A stretch of DNA of 41,916 bases from Jiangella anatolica (GTDB taxonomy: Bacteria; Actinomycetota; Actinomycetes; Jiangellales; Jiangellaceae): positions 1 to 41,916 of the forward strand of contig NZ_POTW01000058.1 of the NCBI RefSeq assembly GCF_003236295.1, given 5' to 3'. This document shows positions 25,941-33,414 of the stretch, piece after piece (positions within the stretch are counted from its first letter, which is position 1; each line of letters opens with the position of its first letter). Position numbers and translations under genes: made by a program. Below the pieces are notes generated by a model that saw only the letters and a program-made list of their open reading frames with translations, was not told the DNA's origin and made no database searches.

Positions 25941-26657
25941 ATGCGTCCCGCCGCCCGACGTCTGCTGCCCGCCGCGCTCGTCATCGCCACACTGGCCCTG
26001 ACCGCGTGCAGCGACGACGGCGACGGCGGCGGCAACGAGCCGTCCGAGGACCCGCAGGCTCAGCTGCAGACCGCCGCCGACCTGCTCAACGAGGCGTCCA
26101 GCGTCACGTTCACGCTCGAGGGCGAGGACCTTCCCGACGACGGCACGGTCGTCGTCGGCGGCGAGGGCGTCGCGGTGCCGCCGTCGTCGTTCGAGGGCGA
26201 GATCCGGATCCGCGCAGGCGCCCTGCCGGCCACCATCGAGGTCGTCTCCGTCGACGGGACGCTGTGGGCGCAACTGCCGCTGACCAGCGGGTTCGAGGAG
26301 GTCGACGCCCAGGAGCTGGGGTTCGGCGACCCCGGCCTGCTGATCGACCCCGACCACGGCGTCAGCCAGCTGCTCACGTCCGGCACCGAGATCAGCGCCG
26401 GCGAGCAGGTGCGCGTCGACGGCGAGGTCTACGACCAGGTCGAGTCGGTGCTGCCGGGCGAGCTGGTCGGCGAGGTGCTCACGATCGCCGACCCGACCGC
26501 CGAGGTGCGCGCGGTGTGGGCGCTGGACGCCGAGACCGGCCACCTGCGCCGGGCCACGCTGACCGGTCCGTTCTACGACGGCGGCGACGAGCAGACCTAC
26601 TCCGTGAACCTCGACGACTATGACGAGCCCGCCGAGATCAGTGCTCCGGAGAGCTGA
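25941..26657 (+). CDS. lprG: LppX/LprAFG-family lipoprotein (LprG-like)
   Basis: This 238-residue exported lipoprotein has a signal ending in the lipobox LTAC (C23) after RRLLPAALVIATLAL. The mature domain reads QTAADLLNEASSVTFTLEGE and IEVVSVDGTLWAQLPLTSGF, the half-barrel fold that holds acylated lipids in mycobacterial LprG. The next gene overlaps it by 38 bp and encodes a P55-type exporter, the same pair as Rv1411c-Rv1410c. The likely role is carrying a lipid or lipoglycan across the cell envelope. ATG 25941 gives a normal 22-residue signal. ATG 25884 has the better ribosome site (GAGGAG) but codon bias before 25941 is weaker. Confidence 0.88.
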   Translation: MRPAARRLLPAALVIATLALTACSDDGDGGGNEPSEDPQAQLQTAADLLNEASSVTFTLEGEDLPDDGTVVVGGEGVAVPPSSFEGEIRIRAGALPATIEVVSVDGTLWAQLPLTSGFEEVDAQELGFGDPGLLIDPDHGVSQLLTSGTEISAGEQVRVDGEVYDQVESVLPGELVGEVLTIADPTAEVRAVWALDAETGHLRRATLTGPFYDGGDEQTYSVNLDDYDEPAEISAPES

Positions 26658-28395
26658 GCGCACCGGCCGCGCCGCGCTCGTCCTCGGGGTCATCGGCGTC
26701 CTGCTGGCCGCCGCGGACACCTACGTCATCGTCCTGGCGCTGCCGGACATGATGGTCGGCGTCGGGCTGGACGTCGACGAGCTCCAGCGCGCCGCTCCCC
26801 TGGTCTCGATGTTCCTGCTCGGCTACGTCGTCGTGCTGCCCCTGGTCGGGCGCGTCTCGGACGTGACCGGGCGGCTGCCGGTGCTGACCGGCTCGCTGCT
26901 GGTGTTCACCGCCGGGTCGCTGCTGACGGCGTCGGCCGACGGCGTCGCGGGCGCGGTCGTCGGCCGGTTCCTGCAGGGCGCCGGCGGCGGCGCGCTGGTC
27001 CCGGTGACGCTGGCGCTGGTCGCCGACCTGTGGCCGCCGGAGCGCCGTGGCGTGCCGCTCGGGCTGGTCGGCGCGGTGCAGGAGCTGGGCTCGGTGCTCG
27101 GGCCGCTGTTCGGCGCGGCGATCCTCGCGGTGGCGGACTGGCGGGCGATCTTCTGGGTCAACTTCGTGGTGGGCGCGGTGCTGTTCGCCGGGGCGGCGGT
27201 GGGGCGGCGGGCCGCGGCCGCGCCGTCGCCTGAGGACGACGCCGAGGCGCCGCCGCCGGGCCGGTTCGACGCGATCGGCGCGGTCCTCGGGCTGGCCGCC
27301 CTGGCCTGCGGCGGCGTCGCCGTGACCCGGCCCGCGTCGCTGGAGCAGAGCGTCCGCTGGGGCGAGCTGCTGGTGCCCCGGCTGGACGGCCGGGAGTGGA
27401 CGACGCCGCTCGCGCTGGCCGCGTTCGCGCTGGTCGCCGCGTTCGTCGCGCGGGAGCTGACGGCGCGCCGGCCGGTGCTGCCGCTGCGCCGCACCCCGTC
27501 GGTGCTGCGCGCGGCCGACCTGCCCGGCGCGCTGCTGCTCGGCGTCGCGCTCGGCGGGATCGTGCTGACGTTCGCCACCGCCGATCCGGCGGTCGAGCTG
27601 ATGGCGGACTCCGGGCCGTGGCTGCTGGCCGGGTCCGCCGTCGCGCTGGCGGCGTTCGGCTGGCGGCAGCGCCGGGCCGCCGCGCCGCTCGTCCCGTCGG
27701 CCGCCGTCCGCGCCACCGCCGCCTGGGGCGCGCTCGTGGTCAGCCTGTTCGTCGGCGCGGCGCTGGTGGCGGTCGTCGTCGACGTGCCGATCCTGGCCCG
27801 CACCGTCGTGCCCGGGTCGGACCAGCTGGACGCGGCGCTGGTGCTGCTGCGGTTCCTGGTCGCGCTGCCGGTCGGCGCGCTGCTCGGCGGCTGGCTGCTG
27901 CGCCGGTACGGTCCGGCGCTGCTGGCCGGCGCCGGGATGGCGATCGGCGCGGCCGGGCTCGCCGTGATGGCGACCTGGGGCGTCGGCTCGCTGGACGGGA
28001 TCGGCGACGACGCGGTGCTGGTGGCGGCGGGTCTCGGGTTCGGGCTGGCGATCGCGCCGGTCAACGCGGCGCTGCTGGCTGCGGCGCCGCGCGAGACGCA
28101 TGGCGTGGCCAGCGCGCTGCTCGTCGTCGCCCGGATGGTCGGCATGCTGGCCGGGCTGTCGGCGCTGACGGCGATCGGGCTGCGGCGGCTGTACTCCGTC
28201 CAGTCCGGCATCGAGTCACCGGCCGTCCTGTGCCCGGACTCCCCCACCGACTGCGACCCGTACGACGACGCCGTCCGGCAGGCCGTCGTCGAGCAGTTGC
28301 AGGCGACGTTCACCGGCGCGGCCGTGTGCGCGGCGGCCGCCACGGTGGGTGCCGTGCTGCTGTTGCGGCACCGTGCCCGTACCGTGGAGTCGTGA
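26620..28395 (+). CDS. P55-like MFS exporter (DHA2 family)
   Basis: This 591-residue polytopic protein has about 14 helices. ADTYVIVLALPDMMVGVGLD in helix 1 and VVLPLVGRVSDVTGRLPVLT (motif A) place it in the major facilitator superfamily. The start overlaps the lprG gene by 38 bp, which signals translational coupling. In Mycobacterium, P55 works with LprG to move triacylglycerides or to confer drug tolerance; a similar role is inferred from synteny here. A long extracytoplasmic loop is seen near the C-terminus (YSVQSGIESPAVLCPDSPTD), with cysteines that could form a disulphide. It is longer than Rv1410c (518 residues). Confidence 0.9.
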   Translation: MTSPPRSVLRRAERTGRAALVLGVIGVLLAAADTYVIVLALPDMMVGVGLDVDELQRAAPLVSMFLLGYVVVLPLVGRVSDVTGRLPVLTGSLLVFTAGSLLTASADGVAGAVVGRFLQGAGGGALVPVTLALVADLWPPERRGVPLGLVGAVQELGSVLGPLFGAAILAVADWRAIFWVNFVVGAVLFAGAAVGRRAAAAPSPEDDAEAPPPGRFDAIGAVLGLAALACGGVAVTRPASLEQSVRWGELLVPRLDGREWTTPLALAAFALVAAFVARELTARRPVLPLRRTPSVLRAADLPGALLLGVALGGIVLTFATADPAVELMADSGPWLLAGSAVALAAFGWRQRRAAAPLVPSAAVRATAAWGALVVSLFVGAALVAVVVDVPILARTVVPGSDQLDAALVLLRFLVALPVGALLGGWLLRRYGPALLAGAGMAIGAAGLAVMATWGVGSLDGIGDDAVLVAAGLGFGLAIAPVNAALLAAAPRETHGVASALLVVARMVGMLAGLSALTAIGLRRLYSVQSGIESPAVLCPDSPTDCDPYDDAVRQAVVEQLQATFTGAAVCAAAATVGAVLLLRHRARTVES

Positions 28396-29300
28396 CGCTC
28401 TGCTCGGACGTCGGCCGCGAGCTGGCCGAGCCGCTGGCCGGCACGGCGCCCGTCGCCGCGTGGTGGCTGGTGGTCGAGCAGCCCGGACCGTGGGGCGCGA
28501 AGGCGCTGACGCAGTCGCACCTGGACCCGTCGCTCGGGCGTGACCTCGACGCGGCCGCAGCCGAGTACGGCGGACGGGTCGCGCTGGTGCGGCGGCCGCG
28601 GCGGCATCCCGACACGCACTATCCGGCGGCGCGCCGGGTCTGGCTGGCCGGCACGACGCCGGGCGCGACGTTCCTGCTCGGCGGCTGGCTGCCGTCGCCT
28701 GAGGTGCTGCGCTCGCTCGACTTCGCCGCGCTGGCGTCCGGTTCGCCGTCCAGCCTGCCCGAGCTTCAGCCGGAGACCGAGCCGCTGCTGCTGGTCTGCA
28801 CGAACGGCCGCCGCGACCTGTGCTGCGCGGTGAAGGGGCGCGACCTGGTCGCCGGGTTGCGCGACGACGTGCTCGGCCGGGTCTGGGAGACCACGCACCT
28901 GGGCGGGCACCGGTTCGCGCCGACGGCGGTGCTGCTGCCGCACGGCGTCGTGTACGGGCGGCTGGACGACAAGCAGGCGCTGCTGCTGGTCGAGTCCGCC
29001 CGCGACGGTGGCTTCCTCGGCGACGGATACCGCGGCCGCAGCACGTTCTCCCGGCCCGGCCAGGCCGCCGAGGCCGCGGTCCGGCAGCGGCTCGGCGACT
29101 CCGGGCTGGACGACCTGACCGTCGCGTCCGCCGACCCGGACGGCGACGGCGCCTGGTCCGCCGTCGTCGCGCACCGTGACGGGCGGAGCTGGACGGTCGC
29201 CGTCCGCTCACAGGAGCAGCACCCGCCCCGGCCCGAGTCGTGCGGCAAGCCGCCGGCCACCCCGATCGCATACGTTGCCGATGTCCCCGTCCCGAGGTGA
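28392..29300 (+). CDS. Sucrase/ferredoxin-like protein (Suc_Fer-like family)
   Basis: This 302-residue protein is of the Suc_Fer-like thioredoxin-fold family. The family signature LLVCTNGRRDLCCAVKGRDL (about 136-155) and WETTHLGGHRFAPTAVLLPH, including H-x3-H, are clear, as is GVVYGRL. Relatives are proposed [2Fe-2S] or redox proteins; no enzymatic activity is established. The GTG at 28392 overlaps the MFS stop (GTGA), so it is the third gene of the lprG operon. Possible roles in redox protection are inferred. Confidence 0.9.
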   Translation: MTLCSDVGRELAEPLAGTAPVAAWWLVVEQPGPWGAKALTQSHLDPSLGRDLDAAAAEYGGRVALVRRPRRHPDTHYPAARRVWLAGTTPGATFLLGGWLPSPEVLRSLDFAALASGSPSSLPELQPETEPLLLVCTNGRRDLCCAVKGRDLVAGLRDDVLGRVWETTHLGGHRFAPTAVLLPHGVVYGRLDDKQALLLVESARDGGFLGDGYRGRSTFSRPGQAAEAAVRQRLGDSGLDDLTVASADPDGDGAWSAVVAHRDGRSWTVAVRSQEQHPPRPESCGKPPATPIAYVADVPVPR

Positions 29301-29310
29301 GAGGAACCCG

Positions 29311-29811
29311 ATGCAGTCCGACGAGTTCGCCGACGTCCTGGTCGCCAACGACGACTACGCCGAGCGGTTCGCCCTGGCCGGCCTGGAGCCGGTCGCCGCG
29401 CGCGGGCTGGCCGTCGTCACCTGCATGGACTCGCGCATCGAGCCGCTGGACATGCTCGGCCTGAAGCCCGGCGACGCGAAGATCATGCGCAACGCCGGCG
29501 CCCGCGTCACAGCCGACGTGCTGCGCACGCTGGCGCTGGCGACACACCTGCTCGGCGTCACCCGGATCATGGTGGTGGCGCACACGAAGTGCAAGATGGC
29601 CAGCGCAACGTCGGAGGAGGTCGTCGCCGCGATCGAGCAGTCCACCGGCATCGACGTGCGCAGCCTCGACTTCCAGCTGATCGCCGACCAGCCGGCCACC
29701 CTCCGCGACGACGTGCAGAAGGTCCGCTCCTGGCCCTTCCTGCCCCCGGCCGTCCCCGTCGGCGGCTTCCTCTACGACGTCGACACCGGCCGGCTCACCC
29801 AGCTCGCCTGA
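29311..29811 (+). CDS. Beta-class carbonic anhydrase
   Basis: This 166-residue enzyme interconverts CO2 and bicarbonate. Zinc ligands C38 (VTCMDSRIEP), H91 and C94 (VAHTKCKM) and the D40-R42 dyad are visible. The HTKCKM motif replaces the more usual HTDCGM; the zinc pair is kept. The ATG at 29311 follows GAGAGGA. It lies 10 bases after the ferredoxin-like gene and may be co-transcribed. A 480-bp gap with structured repeats follows. Confidence 0.93.
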   Translation: MQSDEFADVLVANDDYAERFALAGLEPVAARGLAVVTCMDSRIEPLDMLGLKPGDAKIMRNAGARVTADVLRTLALATHLLGVTRIMVVAHTKCKMASATSEEVVAAIEQSTGIDVRSLDFQLIADQPATLRDDVQKVRSWPFLPPAVPVGGFLYDVDTGRLTQLA

Positions 29812-29842
29812 CGTACCGGGCGTGCGGGCGGGTGTGGACGCT

Positions 29843-29931
29843 CATGATCATCAACCATCCGGTACCTCGCTAGGCGTTCTCCCGCTCTACCACCCATGCA
29901 TGCCCGGTAGAGCGGGAGAACGCCTGGTGGG
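29843..29931 (+). repeat. Perfect 20-bp inverted repeat hairpin with TGATCAT core
   Basis: AGGCGTTCTCCCGCTCTACC (29872-29891) pairs perfectly with 29906-29925 around a 14-base loop. In plus-strand RNA, three G-U pairs extend it to 26 pairs (29866-29891 with 29906-29931); the wobble pairs are not possible on the other strand. Just before it, CATGATCATCAACC (29843-29856) repeats the arm of the palindrome at 6312. Confidence 0.85.
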
Positions 29932-30012
29932 CCGCCCGGACCCGAGCCACAGACCACGCCGAAGTCCCCAACGGGGGTCGCCGTGCCCCGACGGGCCGTC
30001 GCCACACTCCCC

Positions 30013-30157
30013 CCGTCCCCCTGATAGCTGCCCGTTCTTGGCCGGGACGACTCGGGTCAAGTACGGCGGCCCCCACCACAACACAACAGAAACCAGCAAG
30101 AGCCGCCGGACTTGAGGCGCGCCGACCCGGCTAAGAAAATGGGCACCAGGGGGACGG
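30013..30157 (+). repeat. 145-bp imperfect inverted-repeat element (possible structured RNA or MITE)
   Basis: Four nested stems fold the segment into one long hairpin: 30013-30023 with 30147-30157 (11 bp), 30030-30033 with 30141-30144, 30035-30046 with 30126-30137 (12 pairs with one G-U), and 30057-30070 with 30102-30115 (14 pairs, one mismatch). The loop 30071-30101 is A/C-rich. No open frame in it looks coding. It could be a mobile element or a noncoding RNA. Confidence 0.7.
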
Positions 30158-30259
30158 CCAACGGTCGCAACCCCTCAATGCCGACGTCGCAGCCATCAAG
30201 CCAACGGCAGCAAGACCACCAACCTCCCCCGCCGGGTACAACGCGTCCTCCCCACGCCC

Positions 30260-30287
30260 TTGACGCATGCCGATATAGGCATACGAT
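30260..30287 (+). promoter_or_regulatory. Leaderless promoter and operator of arsR-type gene
   Basis: TTGACG (30260-30265), 16-bp spacer, TACGAT (30282-30287) lies 6 bases before the ATG at 30294, and no Shine-Dalgarno is present, so the mRNA is probably leaderless. An imperfect palindrome CGCATGCC-N6-GGCATACG (30264-30285, one mismatch) fills the spacer and may be the ArsR operator. Confidence 0.68.
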
Positions 30288-30293
30288 GGCGTT

Positions 30294-30635
30294 ATGGCAC
30301 GAGCAGCGACGACGTCGGACGTGTTCAACGCGATCGCCGAGCCGCAGCGCCGGGACATCCTGATGCTGCTGCGGGCCGGCGAGTGGCCGGTCACCGACCT
30401 GGCCCGGGAGCTCGGGATGACGCAGCCCGGCGCGTCCAAGCACCTGCGGGTGCTCCGCGAGGTCGGGCTGGTGCGCGACCGCAAGGCGGGCAAGCAGCGC
30501 CTGTACGGCCTCGACGCCCGCGGGCTGCGGCCGGTGCACGAGTGGACCGGCGGGTTCGAGCGGTACTGGAACGAGAGCTTCGACCGGCTGGACAGCTACG
30601 TCCAGCAGTTGAAGCAGGCCGGGCGGGAGGAGTAG
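30294..30635 (+). CDS. ArsR-family winged-helix repressor
   Basis: This 113-residue repressor has the layout DVFNAIAEPQRRDILMLLRA, then VTDLARELGMTQPGASKHLR and EVGLVRDRKAGKQRLYGLD. There is no metal-binding cysteine pair, so a metal is not the signal. It starts at ATG 30294 with a promoter immediately upstream and probably represses itself and the following AHSA1 and RibD-like genes. ArsR-AHSA1 pairs of this sort are common in actinobacteria. Confidence 0.92.
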   Translation: MARAATTSDVFNAIAEPQRRDILMLLRAGEWPVTDLARELGMTQPGASKHLRVLREVGLVRDRKAGKQRLYGLDARGLRPVHEWTGGFERYWNESFDRLDSYVQQLKQAGREE

Positions 30636-30638
30636 CCG

Positions 30639-31130
30639 ATGAGCGCGACGGCACAGTCCCCGACCGCTGACCGGGAGATCGTCATCTCCCGGGTCATCGA
30701 CGCTCCGCGCGAGCTGGTCTTCGGGGCGTTCACCGAGGTGCGGCACCTGTCGCGGTGGTGGGGACCGGAGGGCTTCACGACCACCACGCGGACCTTCGAG
30801 TTCCGTGTCGGCGGGGTGTGGGACTTCGTGTTGCACGGCCCCGACGGCACCGACTATCCCGAGTGGATCACCTGGACCGAGATCGCCCCGCCGGAGCGGA
30901 TCGCGCTGCTGCACGGCGAGTCGCGCGGCGACCCGAACGCCTTCGAGTCGGTCCTGACGTTCCAGCCCGACGGTACGGCGACCCGGATCGAGATGCGCAC
31001 GGTGTTCCCCACCCGAGAGCTGCGAGACGAGATGGTCGAGAAGTATCACGCGATCGAGGGCGGCCGGCAGACCCTGAGCAACCTGGCCGCCTACGTCGCC
31101 GAGATCGTCCGGACGAGAGCGGAGGGCTGA
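30639..31130 (+). CDS. SRPBCC/AHSA1-domain protein
   Basis: This 163-residue START-like protein has the Activator-of-Hsp90 C-domain fold. VISRVIDAPRELVFGAFTEV, HLSRWWGPEGFTTTTR and GGVWDFVLHGPDG are typical. It begins 4 bases after the ArsR stop and ends overlapping the RibD-like start by one base (TGATG). Such proteins bind hydrophobic ligands in a central cavity; the ligand is unknown. No membrane helix is present. Confidence 0.92.
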   Translation: MSATAQSPTADREIVISRVIDAPRELVFGAFTEVRHLSRWWGPEGFTTTTRTFEFRVGGVWDFVLHGPDGTDYPEWITWTEIAPPERIALLHGESRGDPNAFESVLTFQPDGTATRIEMRTVFPTRELRDEMVEKYHAIEGGRQTLSNLAAYVAEIVRTRAEG

Positions 31131-31750
31131 TGGCCGGCACGGTGTTCTTCAGCGTGTCGATGTCGCTGGACGGGTTCATCGCGCCCGAGTCCCCGGAGGA
31201 CCTGATGGGGCGGCAATGGGTGGAGCTGCACCAGTGGCTCTTCCCCCTGCGGTTCACCCGCGAGAACCTGAGGCTCGGCGAGGGCGGCGAGGAGGGGCGC
31301 GACAACGACATCGCCCGCGAGACGTTCGAGCGCACCGGCGCGAGCGTGATGGGCAAGCGGATGTTCGACGCCGGCGAGCGGATGTGGCCGGAGGAGGCGC
31401 CGTTCCACACGCCGGTGTTCGTCGTGACGCACGAGAAGCGCGACCCATGGGAGCGGCCGGGCGGGACCACCTTCCACTTCGTCAATGACGGCATCCCGGC
31501 CGCGCTCGAGCGGGCCCGCTCGGCCGCCGGCGACCGCGACGTCCGTGTCGCCGGCGGCGGCGCGACGATCGTGGAGCATCTCAACGCGGGCCTGGTCGAC
31601 GAGTTCACGGTCGCGCTGTCGCCCGTACTGTTCGGCTCCGGGGTCCGCCTGTTCGACGGTGTCGACGCGGGCCGCGTGGCCCTGAGGCAGGTCCGCTCGG
31701 AGTCCTCGCCGAGGGTGACGCACCTGACCTACACCGTCAGGGAGCGATAG
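31130..31750 (+). CDS. Dihydrofolate reductase-like (RibD C-terminal) protein
   Basis: This 206-residue protein has the RibD_C fold. It starts MAGTVFFSVSMSLDGFIAPE, then VMGKRMFDAGERMW, TPVFVVTHEKRDPW and VRVAGGGATIVEHLNAGLVD, the last being the NADPH-binding GGG motif. It is a likely NADPH-dependent reductase with unknown substrate; it is not the housekeeping dihydrofolate reductase. It overlaps the AHSA1 stop and is the last member of the ArsR-controlled set. Confidence 0.91.
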   Translation: MAGTVFFSVSMSLDGFIAPESPEDLMGRQWVELHQWLFPLRFTRENLRLGEGGEEGRDNDIARETFERTGASVMGKRMFDAGERMWPEEAPFHTPVFVVTHEKRDPWERPGGTTFHFVNDGIPAALERARSAAGDRDVRVAGGGATIVEHLNAGLVDEFTVALSPVLFGSGVRLFDGVDAGRVALRQVRSESSPRVTHLTYTVRER

Positions 31751-31770
31751 GCCGCGGTTACGCTCGACGG

Positions 31771-32253
31771 GTGCCGCACACGTTCCGGGCCACGGCCGAG
31801 GCCGACCACGCCGCCCTGCTCCAGCTGAACAACGACCACGCGCTCGAGCTGTCCGAGCTGACCGCCGACGAGTTCCGCGAGCTGCTGAAGGTGGCGTGGC
31901 GGGTCCGGGTCACCGACGACCTCGCGGCGATGGTGATCGCGTTCGACCAGGACACGGTCCGCAGCAGCCAGAACTTCGACTGGTTCAAGGCCCGCCACCG
32001 GCGCTTCGCGTACATCGACCGGGTCGTCGTCGCGCCGTCGCGGCGTGGGCAGGGGCTGGCCCGGGCCCTCTACGACGACGTCATCGCCGCCGCCCGCGCC
32101 GAGGGGCAGCCGCTGCTGTGCGCGGAGGTCAACCTCGACCCACCCAACCCGGCGTCCGACGCGCTGCACACGTCGATGGGGTTCGCACCGGTCGGCTCGG
32201 CCGAGCTGGTCGGCAAGGGCAAGTCGGTGACGTACTACTCGCGGCCGCTCTGA
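31771..32253 (+). CDS. GNAT-family N-acetyltransferase
   Basis: This 160-residue acetyltransferase has the acetyl-CoA motif A as VVVAPSRRGQGLARALYDDV (about 85-104), with the R/Q-x-x-G-x-G/A pattern. Strand 4 is IDRVVV, and the C-terminal segment includes LDPPNPASDALHTSMGFAPV. The GTG at 31771 begins 20 bases after the RibD-like gene. The acceptor is unknown. It converges on mrpG with a 19-bp overlap of coding ends. Confidence 0.88.
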   Translation: MPHTFRATAEADHAALLQLNNDHALELSELTADEFRELLKVAWRVRVTDDLAAMVIAFDQDTVRSSQNFDWFKARHRRFAYIDRVVVAPSRRGQGLARALYDDVIAAARAEGQPLLCAEVNLDPPNPASDALHTSMGFAPVGSAELVGKGKSVTYYSRPL

Positions 32254-32588
32254 CCGTCCGGGTCCGACGACAGCACCGGCGTCAGCTCGTCCACCAGCAG
32301 CGTGTCGCGGCGCACCGCGCCGTGCCGGTACGCCGCCCGGCCCACCATGTGCGCCGCCACCGGGGCAGTGAGCAGCTGGAACACCGCGACGGCCAGCAGC
32401 ATGCCGACGTCTGTCCAGTCGCGCAGCCGCAGCCCGACGCCGACCAGGATCAGCAGCAGGCCGAGCACCTGCGGCTTGGTCGCGGTGTGCATGCGGCTGA
32501 GCAGGTCCGGGAAGCGGACCAGCCCGATGGCGGCGACGAGCGACAGCGCGCACCCGGCGAGCAGGAAGACGGCGGAGAGCACGTTCAC
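32235..32588 (-). CDS. mrpG: Mrp antiporter subunit G
   Basis: This 117-residue membrane protein has three hydrophobic helices: VNVLSAVFLLAGCALSLVAA, then VLGLLLILVGVGLRL and VGMLLAVAVFQLLTAPVAAH. IGLVRFPDLLSRMHTATKPQ is the MnhG/PhaG signature. It is the last gene of a complete Mrp Na+(K+)/H+ antiporter operon. GTG 32588 overlaps the mrpF stop (GTGA), so translation is coupled. Confidence 0.95.
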   Translation of the reverse strand: MNVLSAVFLLAGCALSLVAAIGLVRFPDLLSRMHTATKPQVLGLLLILVGVGLRLRDWTDVGMLLAVAVFQLLTAPVAAHMVGRAAYRHGAVRRDTLLVDELTPVLSSDPDGQSGRE

Positions 32589-32857
32589 GGGTTCTCCCCC
32601 TTGTCGTCGTGGGCGGCGAACCGGGCGACGCTGACCGAGCCGACGAAGCCGACCAGCGAGAGCACGACGAGGATCGGCAGCGTCGTCGCGTGCCGGTTCA
32701 GCGCCGCCTCCAGCCCGAGCCCGGCGACGACGATGGCGATGAGCACGTCCATCGCGACGACCCGGTTGAGCATGGTCGGGCCGACCGCCATCCGGGTCAG
32801 CACGAGGACGGCGGCGACGCTCAGCATGGCGGCGCACACCCAGATCACGACGGTCAT
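32585..32857 (-). CDS. mrpF: Mrp antiporter subunit F
   Basis: This 90-residue protein has three membrane helices. MTVVIWVCAAMLSVAAVLVL, then RMAVGPTMLNRVVAMDVLIA is the MrpF/PhaF signature. It is a small accessory subunit needed for assembly of the antiporter complex. The ATG overlaps the mrpE stop by ATGA. Confidence 0.95.
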   Translation of the reverse strand: MTVVIWVCAAMLSVAAVLVLTRMAVGPTMLNRVVAMDVLIAIVVAGLGLEAALNRHATTLPILVVLSLVGFVGSVSVARFAAHDDKGENP

Positions 32858-33414
32858 GACGCTGCTCCCTCGACCCGGTAGGCGGCCAGTTCCTCCTCCG
32901 ACGCCAGCGCCCGCATGACCCGCTCCTCCTGCCGCAGCGCCCGCCGCCGGGCGGCCTCGACGTCGGCCAGGGAGCGGACGCCGAGAACGTGCAGGAACAG
33001 CGTCGACGTCGACCGGCGGGCCTCGACGACGAGGCTGCCGGGGACGAGCGACAGCAACTGGGCGGTGAGCGTCAGATAGAGGTCGGACCGGCTGCGCAGA
33101 TCCACCTCGATGACGGCGTTCAGCGGCCGTTGCCCGATCCGCAGCGCCTGTGCCGCGACCTGGACGCTGGCGACGACGAGGTCGGCGGCGAACCAGCCGA
33201 TCAGCCGGGCCAGCCCGAGCGGGCGGACCCGGCCGCCGAAAACGATCGGCGGCAGCGGGAACACCAGCACCACGACGGTGGCGACGACCAGCCCGGCCAG
33301 CGCGTTGGCGACGGTGAAGCTGCCCCACAGCAGCACCCACACGACGGTCAGGCCGATCAGCACCGGCCACTGGACGCCGTTGCGCCGCTCCGGGACCTCC
33401 TGCGACGAGCTCAC
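32854..33414 (-). CDS. mrpE: Mrp antiporter subunit E
   Basis: This 186-residue protein has two or three N-terminal helices and a conserved cytoplasmic C-terminus. VLIGLTVVWVLLWGSFTVAN leads; LARLIGWFAADLVVASVQVA and LLSLVPGSLVVEARR are MrpE landmarks. The GTG at 33414 overlaps the mrpD stop (GTGA). It is thought to help assemble the complex. The N-terminus carries a short polar extension (VSSSQEVPERRNGVQ). Confidence 0.94.
   Translation of the reverse strand: MSSSQEVPERRNGVQWPVLIGLTVVWVLLWGSFTVANALAGLVVATVVVLVFPLPPIVFGGRVRPLGLARLIGWFAADLVVASVQVAAQALRIGQRPLNAVIEVDLRSRSDLYLTLTAQLLSLVPGSLVVEARRSTSTLFLHVLGVRSLADVEAARRRALRQEERVMRALASEEELAAYRVEGAAS

Larger units (their letters stand above)
29812..30293. 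other. Noncoding region with two strong inverted-repeat structures
   Basis: No credible gene occupies this 480-bp gap; open frames across it lack codon bias and homology. It contains a palindromic hairpin (29843-29931), a 145-bp imperfect hairpin element (30013-30157) and the ArsR promoter (30260-30287). Base use changes in places, with an A/C-rich loop at 30071-30101, unlike the surrounding genes. Confidence 0.75.

Noticed and set aside
29822-30115. A 97-codon plus-strand frame in the noncoding gap
   Set aside because: It crosses a perfect hairpin and part of the 145-bp element, has no ribosome site and no codon bias.
29812-30293. CRISPR array or tRNA
   Set aside because: There is no repeated spacer pattern, and no cloverleaf or T-loop GTTCRANNC sequence could be fitted.
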